From Acidimicrobiia bacterium (lineage in GTDB: Bacteria > Actinomycetota > Acidimicrobiia > Acidimicrobiales > Bin134): a stretch of 64,000 nucleotides of DNA. Both the position numbers and the translations under genes were made by a program. Position 1 is the stretch's first letter, and the number at the start of each line of letters is the position of its first letter. The stretch spans positions 37,107 through 101,106 of the forward strand of contig JAJDYU010000026.1 of assembly GCA_022825005.1 (NCBI GenBank), read 5' to 3'. The notes under the pieces are model-generated. The model was not told where the DNA came from. It ran no database searches and worked only from the letters and a program-made list of their open reading frames with translations. Positions 52,826 through 61,708 of this stretch are shown in pieces.

Positions 52826-53563
52826 ATGATGCGGAGGCAACGGGAGCCTGCTGCCGAGACGCTTCGACTCGGTCAAGACCGTCTGCGGCTCAGGCCTTGG
52901 GCCGGTGATGCGAGCACCGGTCTACTCATCTTGCTGACTCCGGGCGCAGCGGTATCCGACTCCATTGCATCGGCAGCCATTGAGGCGGCTACTAGCCGAG
53001 GCTTTCTCCGTCTTCGGACGTCGGCGCTGTCGGGCATCGAATCGGAGCCGTTCATTCGGGCTGGCTTCGAGCCCTGCCAGGCGCTCGCCTTGCTGTCCCG
53101 GCCGATTGCCAACGGCCTGCCCAAACCCAACAGCAACGTCGCCATTCGAAGAGCCCGCCGCCGCGACCACCCTTCGGTGCTGGCTGTGGACCACGCCGCC
53201 TTCGAGCCCTTCTGGCAGCTTGACCGGGACGGGCTGCGCGACGCCCTCTGGGCCACCCCATTTAGGCACTTTCGGATCGCCCGCCAAGATGGCGGTCCCG
53301 CCCTCGCTGGGTATGCCATCTCAGGGCGCAGCGGTCCGGCCGGCTATCTCCAGCGCCTGGCCATCTCGCCCAGCCAGCAGGGGCAGGGCGTCGGCGCTGC
53401 CCTCGTCATAAACGGGCTTAGATGGATGGCCCGCTGGGGAGCGACCCATGCCTGGGTCAACACCCCCCAGCACAACGCCGGGGCGTTGCGCCTCTATGGG
53501 CGGTTGGGCTTCGAGCAGGTCTCTCCCGGTCTGCAAGTTCTGGAGATGGACCTTGGGCAGTGA
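52826..53563 (+). CDS. GNAT family acetyltransferase (RimI-like)
   Basis: A 245-residue protein. The N-terminal 95 residues are a degenerate GNAT-like half. The C-terminal domain has the acetyl-CoA loop RLAISPSQQGQGVGAALV and NTPQHNAGALRLYGRLGFE. Protein N-terminal or small-molecule acetylation is possible. It overlaps the start of the DUF6049 gene by 11 bp, and such a GNAT is often found beside that gene in actinobacteria. Confidence 0.78.
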   Translation: MMRRQREPAAETLRLGQDRLRLRPWAGDASTGLLILLTPGAAVSDSIASAAIEAATSRGFLRLRTSALSGIESEPFIRAGFEPCQALALLSRPIANGLPKPNSNVAIRRARRRDHPSVLAVDHAAFEPFWQLDRDGLRDALWATPFRHFRIARQDGGPALAGYAISGRSGPAGYLQRLAISPSQQGQGVGAALVINGLRWMARWGATHAWVNTPQHNAGALRLYGRLGFEQVSPGLQVLEMDLGQ

Positions 53564-55622
53564 ACCCCGCCCGAGAGACTCGGGAAACCGATGGCCAACC
53601 CGTGGGGCAGTAGGCCTGATCGTGGTCCTGGTTCTTATCGCCGCGCCCGCCCTCTGGCTTCCCGCTGTGTCCGCCCAGGAAGGCGACGCACCCCCGGAAG
53701 AAGACCTTCCTGTCCTCAAGCTGGTCAGCCAAAGCATGTGGATCGCCGAAGAAGACGTTTTGCGGGTCTCCCTTCGGCTGCTCGACGCCCCTGGCGGATC
53801 CACGGTGGACATCAATGTCGGTTTACCCATCCGGTCGCGATCGGCCTTTCTAGACCGATTGGCCGATCCTTCCACCGGATTGGTCCTGCACCAGATCTCC
53901 CGCTTGGCCGTATCCGAGACCGACGCCAACGGAATCACCTCATTGCAGGTGGCAACCACCAGCCAGCAGCAGACAGGAGCCATCGAGCCACTTCTCTCGC
54001 TGCCCGCCGAAGGCGTATACCCGGTGAGCATTGTTCTCCGGAGTCCCGATGGCGCCAGATTGGGCTCCGTCCACACCTTCGTGGTCCGCACCCCCCAACC
54101 CGACAGCAACCAGCCTCCTCTGCTGGTGAGCACGGTGCTCTCGGTGAGCGGACCCCCAGCCGTCAGCCCAGATGGCAGCGTGGATCTGGGACTGTCAGAG
54201 AGCAGCCTGCAATTGCTGGCCGAGGTGTTCGACCCTCGAATTCGCCCTCAATCCTTGGCCACAGTTTCGGTTGACCCTCATCTGGTTGACGCCTTGGCCA
54301 TTAGCGAGCGCTCCGAGCACGCCATGCTGTTGGCCCAACTCCAACAAGCCACCATCAATCGGCAGATCACCAGCAACACCTACGTCCCCCTGGACAGCGA
54401 TGCGTGGATCGACCAAGACCTCAGCCTCCAGATCGGCTGGCAGATCGAGGCGGGTGCCGCAGTGGTGGACGAGTTTCTCCGCGCTCAGACCAACCGCACC
54501 ATCATGGTGCTGACCACGTCGGCCTCTCCCGAATTGCTCCATCGGCTTCAGCGAGAACGAGTGGAGCTAGTGCTGGTGCCCGACACCCTGCTCGACCCAG
54601 CCAGTGAACTTGTCGGCACATCGGCAAAGACATCGTTCTTGTTGCCCACCGAGGACGAGTTGCCCACACCGGACGAGCCGATTCAAGCACTGTCCATAGA
54701 CAGCACGGCAACGGCTCACTTCACCAGAGCTGATAGCGCCGATACCGCTCCCTACCTGGTGTTGGCCGACTTGGCCGCCCGTTGGTTTGAAGACCCCCAG
54801 CAGCTCCGGGGGATTGTTATAGCCCCACCGCTTGATTCCCTTTCCGATTCGACTGGCCTTGGTGTGTTGCTGGACGAGATCAGCGCCAGCCCAATCCTCT
54901 CCTCGGTCGACCCCTCCACAATTGTGCATAACCTTGAGCCCGAAGCCCTCCGACAAGTGCGCCCCGCCGAGGAAAACGGTTTCGGGGAGGACTACAAGGC
55001 CGCATTGAGCGATGGACAGCGCATCGCACGGTCGTACCAGAACATGGTCGACCCGATCGCCAGCGTGGGCACTCCCGAGCGGGAGCTGATCGAGACCCTG
55101 GACCGGGCCTTGCTTCTGTCCGGCACCTACGGCCTCACCGAGACCCAGCGAGACGCCTATTTGGCGGTGGTGGCCCAGACCGTACGGGACACCGTGGCCG
55201 CCATTCAGCCTCCCATTCGCCAAAGGATCACCCTGACCAGCCGGTCGGAGAGCATCCCGATGCTCATACGCAACAGCCTCGACCACGACGTGATCGTGCG
55301 CCTTGACCTGAAGAGCGACAAGCTGGACTTCCCCGACGGGGACTCTCTGATCTGGCGCCTCTCCCCCGGCGTCAACCAAGTACAGGTTCCCGTCCAGGCC
55401 AAGACATCGGGTGACGCAGTGCTGGAGATCAAGGTCAACTCTCCCACCGGGCTCTTGGCCCTGGGTGAATCCCAGTTGACAGTACGGGCCACGTCTCTTT
55501 CGGGTGCCGGGGTGGGAATTGCCGCAGCCGCGCTGGCCATCCTGATGCTCTGGTGGGCTCGGAGCTGGTGGTCTCGACATCGCTCCATATCCGAGCCGGA
55601 AAAAAGTAGTGTCGCGCCATGA
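53553..55622 (+). CDS. DUF6049-like secreted/membrane-anchored protein
   Basis: About 689 residues from TTG 53553, chosen because GGAG lies 7 bp upstream. An N-terminal signal (VGLIVVLVLIAAPALWLPAVSA) leads to a large extracellular part with beta-sandwich regions. A C-terminal membrane helix (GIAAAALAILMLWW) and a basic tail close the protein. Position beside cca and this overall plan match DUF6049 proteins such as the one next to pcnA in mycobacteria, thought to serve the cell envelope. The usual murJ neighbour is absent here. Confidence 0.7.
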   Translation: MGSEPRPRDSGNRWPTRGAVGLIVVLVLIAAPALWLPAVSAQEGDAPPEEDLPVLKLVSQSMWIAEEDVLRVSLRLLDAPGGSTVDINVGLPIRSRSAFLDRLADPSTGLVLHQISRLAVSETDANGITSLQVATTSQQQTGAIEPLLSLPAEGVYPVSIVLRSPDGARLGSVHTFVVRTPQPDSNQPPLLVSTVLSVSGPPAVSPDGSVDLGLSESSLQLLAEVFDPRIRPQSLATVSVDPHLVDALAISERSEHAMLLAQLQQATINRQITSNTYVPLDSDAWIDQDLSLQIGWQIEAGAAVVDEFLRAQTNRTIMVLTTSASPELLHRLQRERVELVLVPDTLLDPASELVGTSAKTSFLLPTEDELPTPDEPIQALSIDSTATAHFTRADSADTAPYLVLADLAARWFEDPQQLRGIVIAPPLDSLSDSTGLGVLLDEISASPILSSVDPSTIVHNLEPEALRQVRPAEENGFGEDYKAALSDGQRIARSYQNMVDPIASVGTPERELIETLDRALLLSGTYGLTETQRDAYLAVVAQTVRDTVAAIQPPIRQRITLTSRSESIPMLIRNSLDHDVIVRLDLKSDKLDFPDGDSLIWRLSPGVNQVQVPVQAKTSGDAVLEIKVNSPTGLLALGESQLTVRATSLSGAGVGIAAAALAILMLWWARSWWSRHRSISEPEKSSVAP

Positions 55623-56458
55623 CCGTTCGAATAGTGACCGACAGTTCCTGCGACCTCAGCGCCGCTGACATCGAGCGCCACCAGATCACCGTGGTGCCGC
55701 TCACCATCCGATTCGGCGACGAGGAGTTCACCGACGGCGTGGGCCTCTCGGCTGAGAACTTCTACGAGAAGATGGCAGCCAGCGGGGAATTGCCGTCCAC
55801 CGCCGCCCCTGCTCCGGGGGCGTTCGAGACGGCCTTCCGGAACTTGGCCGGAGAAGGAGCCGAGGCAGTGGTGTGCGTCAATCTGTCGTTCGCCCTGTCG
55901 GCCACCGGGGAGTCGGCCCAGTCCGCTGCCCGGGCACTGGAAGGCGAAGTGGACGTGAGGGTGGTGGACTCCGGCAAGGTCTCGGTAGGCCTGGGCGTCA
56001 TGGTGAAGGCCGCAGCGGCTGCGGCCGCGGCCGGGCACAGCGCGGATGAGATCGAGGCCCAACTCGCCCAGCTTAAGGAACGGGTCTTCATCTATGCCGT
56101 GCTGGACACGCTGGACAACCTCAAGAAGGGCGGCCGTATCGGCACTGCCCAGGCGCTTTTGGGCAGCGCCCTTTCCATCAAGCCCTGCCTGGACCTAACT
56201 TCAGGAGTCGTGGAAGAGGCGGGCAAGCAGCGAACCAGGGGCAAGGCCCGAAACTGGCTGGCCGCGCGGGTGGCCGAAGCTGGGGAGTTGGAGCATCTGG
56301 CCATCGCCCACGGCGCAGCCGAGGACATCGAAGCATTCACAGCAAGCTTGGGCGAATCCCCTGCTCAAAACCCCTTGACGGTGGCCCTCATCGGGCCGGT
56401 TGTGGGCACTCACGCCGGCCCTGGCGTCATCGCCGCGGCCATGGTGCCCGCCCCCTAA
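55619..56458 (+). CDS. DegV family fatty-acid-binding protein
   Basis: A 279-residue protein. It has VRIVTDSSCDLS at the start, VVPLTIRFGDEEFTDG, the STAAPAPGAFE loop, VVDSGKVSVGLG, and LDTLDNLKKGGRIG, all typical of DegV/FakB proteins that bind a fatty acid in a buried pocket. In Firmicutes they hand it to a FakA kinase, which is not in this window. It overlaps the DUF6049 gene by 4 bp and precedes nuoA by 44 bp. Confidence 0.88.
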   Translation: MTVRIVTDSSCDLSAADIERHQITVVPLTIRFGDEEFTDGVGLSAENFYEKMAASGELPSTAAPAPGAFETAFRNLAGEGAEAVVCVNLSFALSATGESAQSAARALEGEVDVRVVDSGKVSVGLGVMVKAAAAAAAAGHSADEIEAQLAQLKERVFIYAVLDTLDNLKKGGRIGTAQALLGSALSIKPCLDLTSGVVEEAGKQRTRGKARNWLAARVAEAGELEHLAIAHGAAEDIEAFTASLGESPAQNPLTVALIGPVVGTHAGPGVIAAAMVPAP

Positions 56459-56502
56459 GTACGTCTTGGCCCGCAGAAAACGCCGTCGGTAACCTTCGAG
56501 CC

Positions 56503-56868
56503 GTGTCGGAGTTCCTCCGCGACTACCTCCTAGTCGTCTTCTTCCTCGTGCTGGCGGGCGCATTGGTCTTTGGGATGCTGGGACTGGGAAGCCTGCTGCG
56601 GCCCACCCGATCGCAGCCCCAGAAGTACATCACCTATGAGAGCGGCGTCGACCCCGTAGGACTGGGCTGGTCTCAGAGCAACATCCGGTACTACGTGTTC
56701 GCCCTCTTGTTCGTGATGTTCGACGTCGAGGCGGTGTTCATCTTCCCCTGGGCCACTCGGTTGGAGGCCTACGGCACGTTCGGATTGGTCGAGATGGCCA
56801 TCTTCATCTTCATCCTTGCGCTGGGCCTGGTATACGCCTGGCGAAAGGGTGTCCTCCGGTGGATCTGA
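56503..56868 (+). CDS. nuoA: NADH-quinone oxidoreductase subunit A
   Basis: A 121-residue membrane subunit with three helices (about 8-30, 64-84, 90-113). The conserved YESGVDPVG loop and the FDVEAVFIFPWA helix are clear. It is the first gene of the complex I operon. GTG start with a weak ribosome-binding site. No obvious promoter is visible in the 44 bp upstream, so transcription may continue from DegV. Confidence 0.94.
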   Translation: MSEFLRDYLLVVFFLVLAGALVFGMLGLGSLLRPTRSQPQKYITYESGVDPVGLGWSQSNIRYYVFALLFVMFDVEAVFIFPWATRLEAYGTFGLVEMAIFIFILALGLVYAWRKGVLRWI

Positions 56869-56876
56869 GGTAGGCA

Positions 56877-57377
56877 GTGGGACTGGTCGCCAGCGGCAAG
56901 GCTCCAAAGCCCCTGACCAAGCTGCTCAATCTCGGCCGGAAGTACTCCATTTGGATGTACCAATGGGGCCTGGCCTGTTGCGCCATCGAGATGGGCGCGG
57001 TGATCGGCTCGCCCCGCTACGACGTCATGCGCCTCGGGGTTATCCCGTTTCCGGCCAGCCCCCGACAGGCCGACTTGGTGGTGATCTCGGGAACGGTCAC
57101 CGACAAGATGGTTCCTTCGATTCTCCGCCTCTACCAGCAGATGCCCGACCCGAAATACGTCATTTCCATGGGCTCCTGCGCCAATTGCGGAGGCCCGTAC
57201 TGGGACTCCTACTCAGTGACCAAGGGCGTCGACCAGGTAATTCCGGTAGACGTGTATGTTCCCGGCTGTCCGCCTCGGCCCGAGGCTCTTCTGGAGGGCA
57301 TCGTGCTGCTTCAGGAGCGCATCAGCAACGAGGACCCAGCCGCGCGGTGGCGAGGTGACCCAATTGTCGTTGACTGA
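56877..57377 (+). CDS. nuoB: NADH-quinone oxidoreductase subunit B
   Basis: A 166-residue subunit holding the N2 iron-sulfur cluster next to the quinone site. Ligand cysteines are seen in [20 protein letters not shown] and [11 protein letters not shown]. The quinone-proximal [17 protein letters not shown] segment is present. GTG start, 8 bp after nuoA. It overlaps nuoC by 23 bp if the GTG start is used for the latter. Confidence 0.95.
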   Translation: MGLVASGKAPKPLTKLLNLGRKYSIWMYQWGLACCAIEMGAVIGSPRYDVMRLGVIPFPASPRQADLVVISGTVTDKMVPSILRLYQQMPDPKYVISMGSCANCGGPYWDSYSVTKGVDQVIPVDVYVPGCPPRPEALLEGIVLLQERISNEDPAARWRGDPIVVD

Positions 57378-58014
57378 CACCGATACCAGCGCCGAAGCCG
57401 AACCACAGCCCGACGAACGCCGGGAGGCATGGGCTGCCCGATTGGCCGACTCGCTGGGCGACGGTTACGCCGAGCATCACATCATCGGTGGCAGCGACTT
57501 GTGGGTGCGAGTGGCCCGCGACTCGTGGACCGATGCGGCCACCGCGGCGCGCGACCTGCTGGGCTGCCAGTTCTTCGACTGGCTTTCGGCGATCGACTGG
57601 CTGCCCTCGCCCTTCGGGCGGGACATGGACGCCCAAGAGGACAACCCCGAGCCCAAAGCAGCCGATCCCATGGAGCAGGGCCATGCCGGCGGCGAGACCC
57701 GGTTCCAAATGGTGATGCGCCTCTATTCGATTACCGAGCACATGGGCCTCACCATCAAGGCCGATCTGCCCGACGGCGATCTGAGTATCGACACCCTGAT
57801 CGGCGTGTACCCCGGAGCCGATTGGCACGAGCGCGAGGCCTGGGAGATGTTCGGGATCCATTTCAACAACCACCCCGACCTCCGCAACATCTACCTGCCC
57901 GGGGAATTCGAGGGGAATCCCCTCCGCAAGGACTTTCCGCTGCTGGCTCGGCGGGTGAAGCCGTGGCCCGGCATCGTGGACGTGGAACTGTTCCCCGGCG
58001 AGGAAGACTCATGA
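57355..58014 (+). CDS. nuoC: NADH-quinone oxidoreductase subunit C
   Basis: About 219 residues from GTG 57355 (TTG 57364 is an alternative). The core has [32 protein letters not shown], and the signature [18 protein letters not shown] then [10 protein letters not shown]. It is a separate gene, not fused to nuoD. A Glu/Pro-rich insertion around residues 85-110 separates the first strands. Its stop overlaps the nuoD ATG (ATGA). Confidence 0.93.
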   Translation: MTQLSLTDTDTSAEAEPQPDERREAWAARLADSLGDGYAEHHIIGGSDLWVRVARDSWTDAATAARDLLGCQFFDWLSAIDWLPSPFGRDMDAQEDNPEPKAADPMEQGHAGGETRFQMVMRLYSITEHMGLTIKADLPDGDLSIDTLIGVYPGADWHEREAWEMFGIHFNNHPDLRNIYLPGEFEGNPLRKDFPLLARRVKPWPGIVDVELFPGEEDS

Positions 58015-59189
58015 CCGCGGTGGGCGCCGACCAGCGCCAGCAATTGGCCTACGTCGCCACTCAGGCGGCCGACGCCCGGCTGAATGTGGAGATCGAGACC
58101 GAGGGCATGACCCTCAACATCGGACCCCAGCACCCCGCCACCCACGGAACTCTGCGGCTGGTGGCCCGTCTCGACGGCGAGCAGGTGGTGGAGGCCGAAC
58201 CCATCATGGGCTACATGCACCGGGGCTACGAGAAGCTGGCCGAGGTGCGCACCTACCCCCAGGTCACCACGCTCATCAACCGAATCGACTGGCTAGGCAG
58301 CTTCGCCAACGAGGTGCCGTTCATCTTGGCCGCCGAGAAGCTCATGGAGGTGGAGGCGCCCCCCCGAGCCCAGTGGATTCGCACGGTGCTGTTCGAGTTG
58401 AGCCGGATCGCCAATATCACCCTGTTCCTGGGCGACATGGCCGTGCAGCTTGGAGCCCTAACCCCGGTGTTCATGGCCTTTAGAGACCGAGAGTTCGTGC
58501 TCAACCAGATTGAGGCGGCCACCGGCGGTCGCTTCCATCCCAACTTCGACCGCATCGGGGGCCTCAAAGACGACCTGCCCAAGGGTTGGATCGACGACAC
58601 CAAGCAGGTCATGGAGAAGATGCGGGACTTCTGCGACGAGTTCGAAGAGTTGGTGCTGGGCAATGAGATCTTCGAGGCCCGCACCCGGGGCATCGGCATC
58701 GTGCCGGCTGACGTCGGTCTGTCCTATGGGCTGTCGGGGGCCAACATCCGGGCCAGTGGGGTGGACTGGGATCTTCGCCGAGACGGCCACGAGGCCCTGG
58801 CCTACGACCAGGTGGACTGGAAGGTCTGGACCCACCCCGACGGCGACTCCTTCGCCCGCTACTGGGTGAGGCTCCAGGAGACCCGAGAAGCCACCCACAT
58901 CGTGGATCAGCTCTTGGACGGGCTGCCCTCAGGCCCGATCATGGCCAAGGTTCCCCGCATCATCAAGGTTCCCGCCGGAGAGGCCTATGCCGCCACCGAG
59001 AACCCGCTCGGCGAGATGGGCTACTACGTGGTGAGCAAGGGCGACTTGGTGCCGTTCCGGGTCAAGATCCGCTCGGCCAGCTTCTCCAACATCTCCATCA
59101 CCCCGTGGCTGCTAAAGGGCGTGTACGTGCCCGACATCATCACGATCTTGGCCAGCCTGTACTTCATCCTCGGAGACATCGACCGGTGA
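58011..59189 (+). CDS. nuoD: NADH-quinone oxidoreductase subunit D
   Basis: A 392-residue subunit lining the quinone pocket. Family motifs are LNIGPQHPATHGTLRL with the quinone-binding His, GYMHRGYEKLAE, NRIDWLGSFANE and the C-terminal SFSNISITPWLLKG and ILGDIDR. Its stop codon overlaps the GTG of nuoH directly. There is no nuoE, nuoF or nuoG in between, unlike the usual 14-gene operon. Confidence 0.95.
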   Translation: MTAVGADQRQQLAYVATQAADARLNVEIETEGMTLNIGPQHPATHGTLRLVARLDGEQVVEAEPIMGYMHRGYEKLAEVRTYPQVTTLINRIDWLGSFANEVPFILAAEKLMEVEAPPRAQWIRTVLFELSRIANITLFLGDMAVQLGALTPVFMAFRDREFVLNQIEAATGGRFHPNFDRIGGLKDDLPKGWIDDTKQVMEKMRDFCDEFEELVLGNEIFEARTRGIGIVPADVGLSYGLSGANIRASGVDWDLRRDGHEALAYDQVDWKVWTHPDGDSFARYWVRLQETREATHIVDQLLDGLPSGPIMAKVPRIIKVPAGEAYAATENPLGEMGYYVVSKGDLVPFRVKIRSASFSNISITPWLLKGVYVPDIITILASLYFILGDIDR

Positions 59190-60238
59190 CCGGGGCCGCT
59201 GTGATGTCAAGCCTGCTGGCCGCCGAGGTGCCGTACTGGGCGTCGACCATCATCAAGTTGGGAGTGGTCGCCCTGGTCATCCCTACTGCCGCGCTGATGC
59301 TGGGCTACGTGTTCCTGATGAAGATGATGAGCTTCATGCAGAGCCGGTTGGGCCCCATGGAAGCCGGTCCCTACGGCACCCTCCAACTGCTGGCCGACGG
59401 ATTGAAGTTCTTGCAGAAGGAGGACATCTTCCCGGCCAAGGCCGACCGGACGGTGTTCGCCTTGGCCCCGCTGGTGGTGCTGGTGTCCACCTTCTTGATC
59501 TACGTGGTGATCCCCACCGGACCCGACGCCGTGGTGGCGCAGTTGGATGTGGGCATCTTCTACGCGCTGGCGGTGTCTTCGCTGTCGGTGGTGGGCATCT
59601 TGATGGCCGGATGGGCTTCGGCCAACAAATACGCCCTTATGGGGGGCTTACGGGCTGCCGGCCAGCTCATCGCCTACGAGCTACCGCTGGTGCTGGCGGT
59701 GATGGGCGTGGTCATCCAGGCCGGCACCCTGGATCTGCAAAAGATCGTCACCGCCCAGGCTGAAGGTGAGATATTCGGCTGGGGCGGCATCGGCAACCCG
59801 TTCATCCTCACCCAGTTCGTGGGTTTCTTCATCTTCCTGGTGGCAGTGCAGGCCGAGACCACCCAGCCGCCGTTCGACATGCCGGTGGCCGAGTCGGAGA
59901 TCGTGGGCGGCTACCAAGTGGAGTACACCGGCTTCCGCTTCCTGTTCTTCTTCATGGGCGAGTTCGGCACCGCCTTCGCCTTCGCCGCGCTGGCCGCAGT
60001 TCTGTTCCTCGGCGGCTGGGCGCTGCCATGGGGCGACCTCACCCACTGGGGGTTCAACATCGCCGGACCGGTCATCTTGCTGGTCAAGGTTATGGCCGTG
60101 TCCGCGCTGATCTTCTGGTTCCGCTTCACCTATCCCCGGCTGAGAGAGGACCAGCTCCAGCGCCTCGCCTGGAAGTTCCTCATCCCGTTGTCACTGGTCA
60201 ACATCGTTGTCACCGGTATTTTCAAGGTCGTTTTGTAG
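59186..60238 (+). CDS. nuoH: NADH-quinone oxidoreductase subunit H
   Basis: A 350-residue membrane subunit with about eight helices, which joins the quinone site to the proton channels. Key blocks are QSRLGPMEAGPYGTLQLLAD, ADRTVFALAP, MGGLRAAGQLIAYELPL, TTQPPFDMPVAESEIVGGY and the RFTYPRLREDQLQ C-terminal loop. GTG 59186 overlaps the nuoD stop (GTGA); ATG 59204 is also possible. Confidence 0.95.
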   Translation: MTGAAVMSSLLAAEVPYWASTIIKLGVVALVIPTAALMLGYVFLMKMMSFMQSRLGPMEAGPYGTLQLLADGLKFLQKEDIFPAKADRTVFALAPLVVLVSTFLIYVVIPTGPDAVVAQLDVGIFYALAVSSLSVVGILMAGWASANKYALMGGLRAAGQLIAYELPLVLAVMGVVIQAGTLDLQKIVTAQAEGEIFGWGGIGNPFILTQFVGFFIFLVAVQAETTQPPFDMPVAESEIVGGYQVEYTGFRFLFFFMGEFGTAFAFAALAAVLFLGGWALPWGDLTHWGFNIAGPVILLVKVMAVSALIFWFRFTYPRLREDQLQRLAWKFLIPLSLVNIVVTGIFKVVL

Positions 60239-60247
60239 GAGCTCGCC

Positions 60248-60781
60248 ATGGCATTGGTACCAGGACTGATCACGGGGCTGAAGGTCACCGCCCGCACAAT
60301 GTTCCGCACCTTGTTCGGTGACGGTCCTCCGGTGGTGCCCGCCCCCTCCAAGCACTCCCACACAGTGCAGTACCCCCACGTCAAGGAGATGCCCGCCGAC
60401 CGGGCCCGAGGGGTGATCGCCCTCCACGAGGAGAACTGCACCGCCTGCATGCTGTGCGCCCGGGAATGCCCCGACTGGTGCATCTACATCGAGGGTCACA
60501 AGTACCTGGCACCGCCGCGCCGCGAAGGGGGCAAGCCCCGCCAGAAGAACGCGCTCGACCGCTTCGACATCGATTACGCCCTGTGCATGTACTGCGGCAT
60601 CTGCGTGGAGGTATGCCCGTTCGAGGCGCTGTTCTGGAGCCCCGAGTACGAGTACTCCGAGCCCCGCATCGCCGACTTGCTCCACGACAAGGAACGCCTC
60701 AGCGAGTGGATGGACACCGTTCCCGACTTCGAGTCCTACGAGCCCGGATCGCAGCAGAAGGTGTTGAAGGTTCCCCGATGA
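60248..60781 (+). CDS. nuoI: NADH-quinone oxidoreductase subunit I
   Basis: A 177-residue ferredoxin-like subunit with two 4Fe-4S motifs: CTACMLCARECPDWC and CMYCGICVEVCPFEAL. It carries electrons toward NuoB. The C-terminal tail (SEWMDTVPDFESYEPG) is longer than in the shortest homologues. The start ATG 60248 has GGAGCTC upstream. In complexes lacking NuoEFG this subunit is the likely docking point for an alternative electron donor. Confidence 0.94.
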   Translation: MALVPGLITGLKVTARTMFRTLFGDGPPVVPAPSKHSHTVQYPHVKEMPADRARGVIALHEENCTACMLCARECPDWCIYIEGHKYLAPPRREGGKPRQKNALDRFDIDYALCMYCGICVEVCPFEALFWSPEYEYSEPRIADLLHDKERLSEWMDTVPDFESYEPGSQQKVLKVPR

Positions 60782-60842
60782 CCGCTATCCGCATGGCCTT
60801 CACTTCATCGTCCGCGTCCAGAACACGCGAGGTATCTCCCCG

Positions 60843-61358
60843 GTGATCGCTGAGCACGTCGCCTTCGGGATCATCGCCGCGGTGATGGTGGCCTCCGCCT
60901 TGCGGGTGGTGACCACCCGCGACATCATGCATGCCGCCCTTTACCTGGTGATCGTGCTGGCCGGAGTGGCCTCCCTGTTTCTGCTGGTGGGCGCCGAGTT
61001 CACCGGCATCACCCAGATACTCATCTACATCGGCGCGGTGATCGTGCTGTTCTTGTTCGGCATCATGCTCACCCGGTCCGACTTCGACCAAGACGAGGAG
61101 ACCGACCACAAGCGAAAATTCCCCGCAATACTGACTGCTCTTCTGCTGCTTGCCGTGATGGTCGGCGCGCTGGTGGACCGCTTCGAGGATGTGAAGCTGG
61201 ACGCCAACCTTCCCGGCGGTCAGACCCCCCAGACCACCGCCCAGGTGTCCGACGAACTGTTCTCCCAGTACATCGTGCCCTTCGAAGCGGTGTCGGTGCT
61301 GCTGCTGGCCGCCCTCATCGGCGCCATCGTGATCGCCCGCCGAGAGGAGGGCGGCTGA
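60843..61358 (+). CDS. nuoJ: NADH-quinone oxidoreductase subunit J
   Basis: A 171-residue membrane protein with five helices, including the conserved AALYLVIVLAGVASLFLLVGAEF and GITQILIYIGAVIVLFLFGIM blocks involved in the pi-bulge helix of complex I. GTG start, 61 bp after nuoI. The intervening bases include a 22-codon open frame from ATG 60778 that I do not consider a gene. Confidence 0.92.
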   Translation: MIAEHVAFGIIAAVMVASALRVVTTRDIMHAALYLVIVLAGVASLFLLVGAEFTGITQILIYIGAVIVLFLFGIMLTRSDFDQDEETDHKRKFPAILTALLLLAVMVGALVDRFEDVKLDANLPGGQTPQTTAQVSDELFSQYIVPFEAVSVLLLAALIGAIVIARREEGG

Positions 61359-61401
61359 TGTCTGCCCTATCGAGCAAGTTCGCCTCGGGAGCTGATCTCT
61401 G

Positions 61402-61701
61402 ATGCTTCTCAATGAGATGCTTCTTTTGGGCGCGGTGTTGTTCTGCATCGGGGTCTACGGCGTGCTGGCCCGCCGCAACGGCGTGCTGGTGCTCATGTCC
61501 ATAGAGCTCATCCTCAACGCGGTCAACATCAACCTGATCGCCTTCGGGGCATTCCACGACACGGTCATGGGCCAGATATTCGCCCTGTTTGTGATCACCG
61601 TGGCCGCCGCCGAGGTGGGAATCGGCTTGGCCATCGTTCTGCTGCTGTACCGGAACCGTCGATCCATCGACCTAGACCAAGTCGATCTGATGAAGGGGTG
61701 A
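61402..61701 (+). CDS. nuoK: NADH-quinone oxidoreductase subunit K
   Basis: A 99-residue, three-helix subunit. The conserved acidic residues within the membrane are present: Glu in [16 protein letters not shown] and Glu in [17 protein letters not shown], both part of the proton path. ATG 61402 lies 43 bp after nuoJ, and nuoL starts 7 bp after its stop. Confidence 0.94.
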   Translation: MLLNEMLLLGAVLFCIGVYGVLARRNGVLVLMSIELILNAVNINLIAFGAFHDTVMGQIFALFVITVAAAEVGIGLAIVLLLYRNRRSIDLDQVDLMKG

Positions 61702-61708
61702 TGGGTCG

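Noticed and set aside
60778..60846. 22-codon open frame between nuoI and nuoJ
   Set aside because: It starts on the overlap with the nuoI stop but encodes no recognisable peptide and ends on the nuoJ start; likely just spacing.
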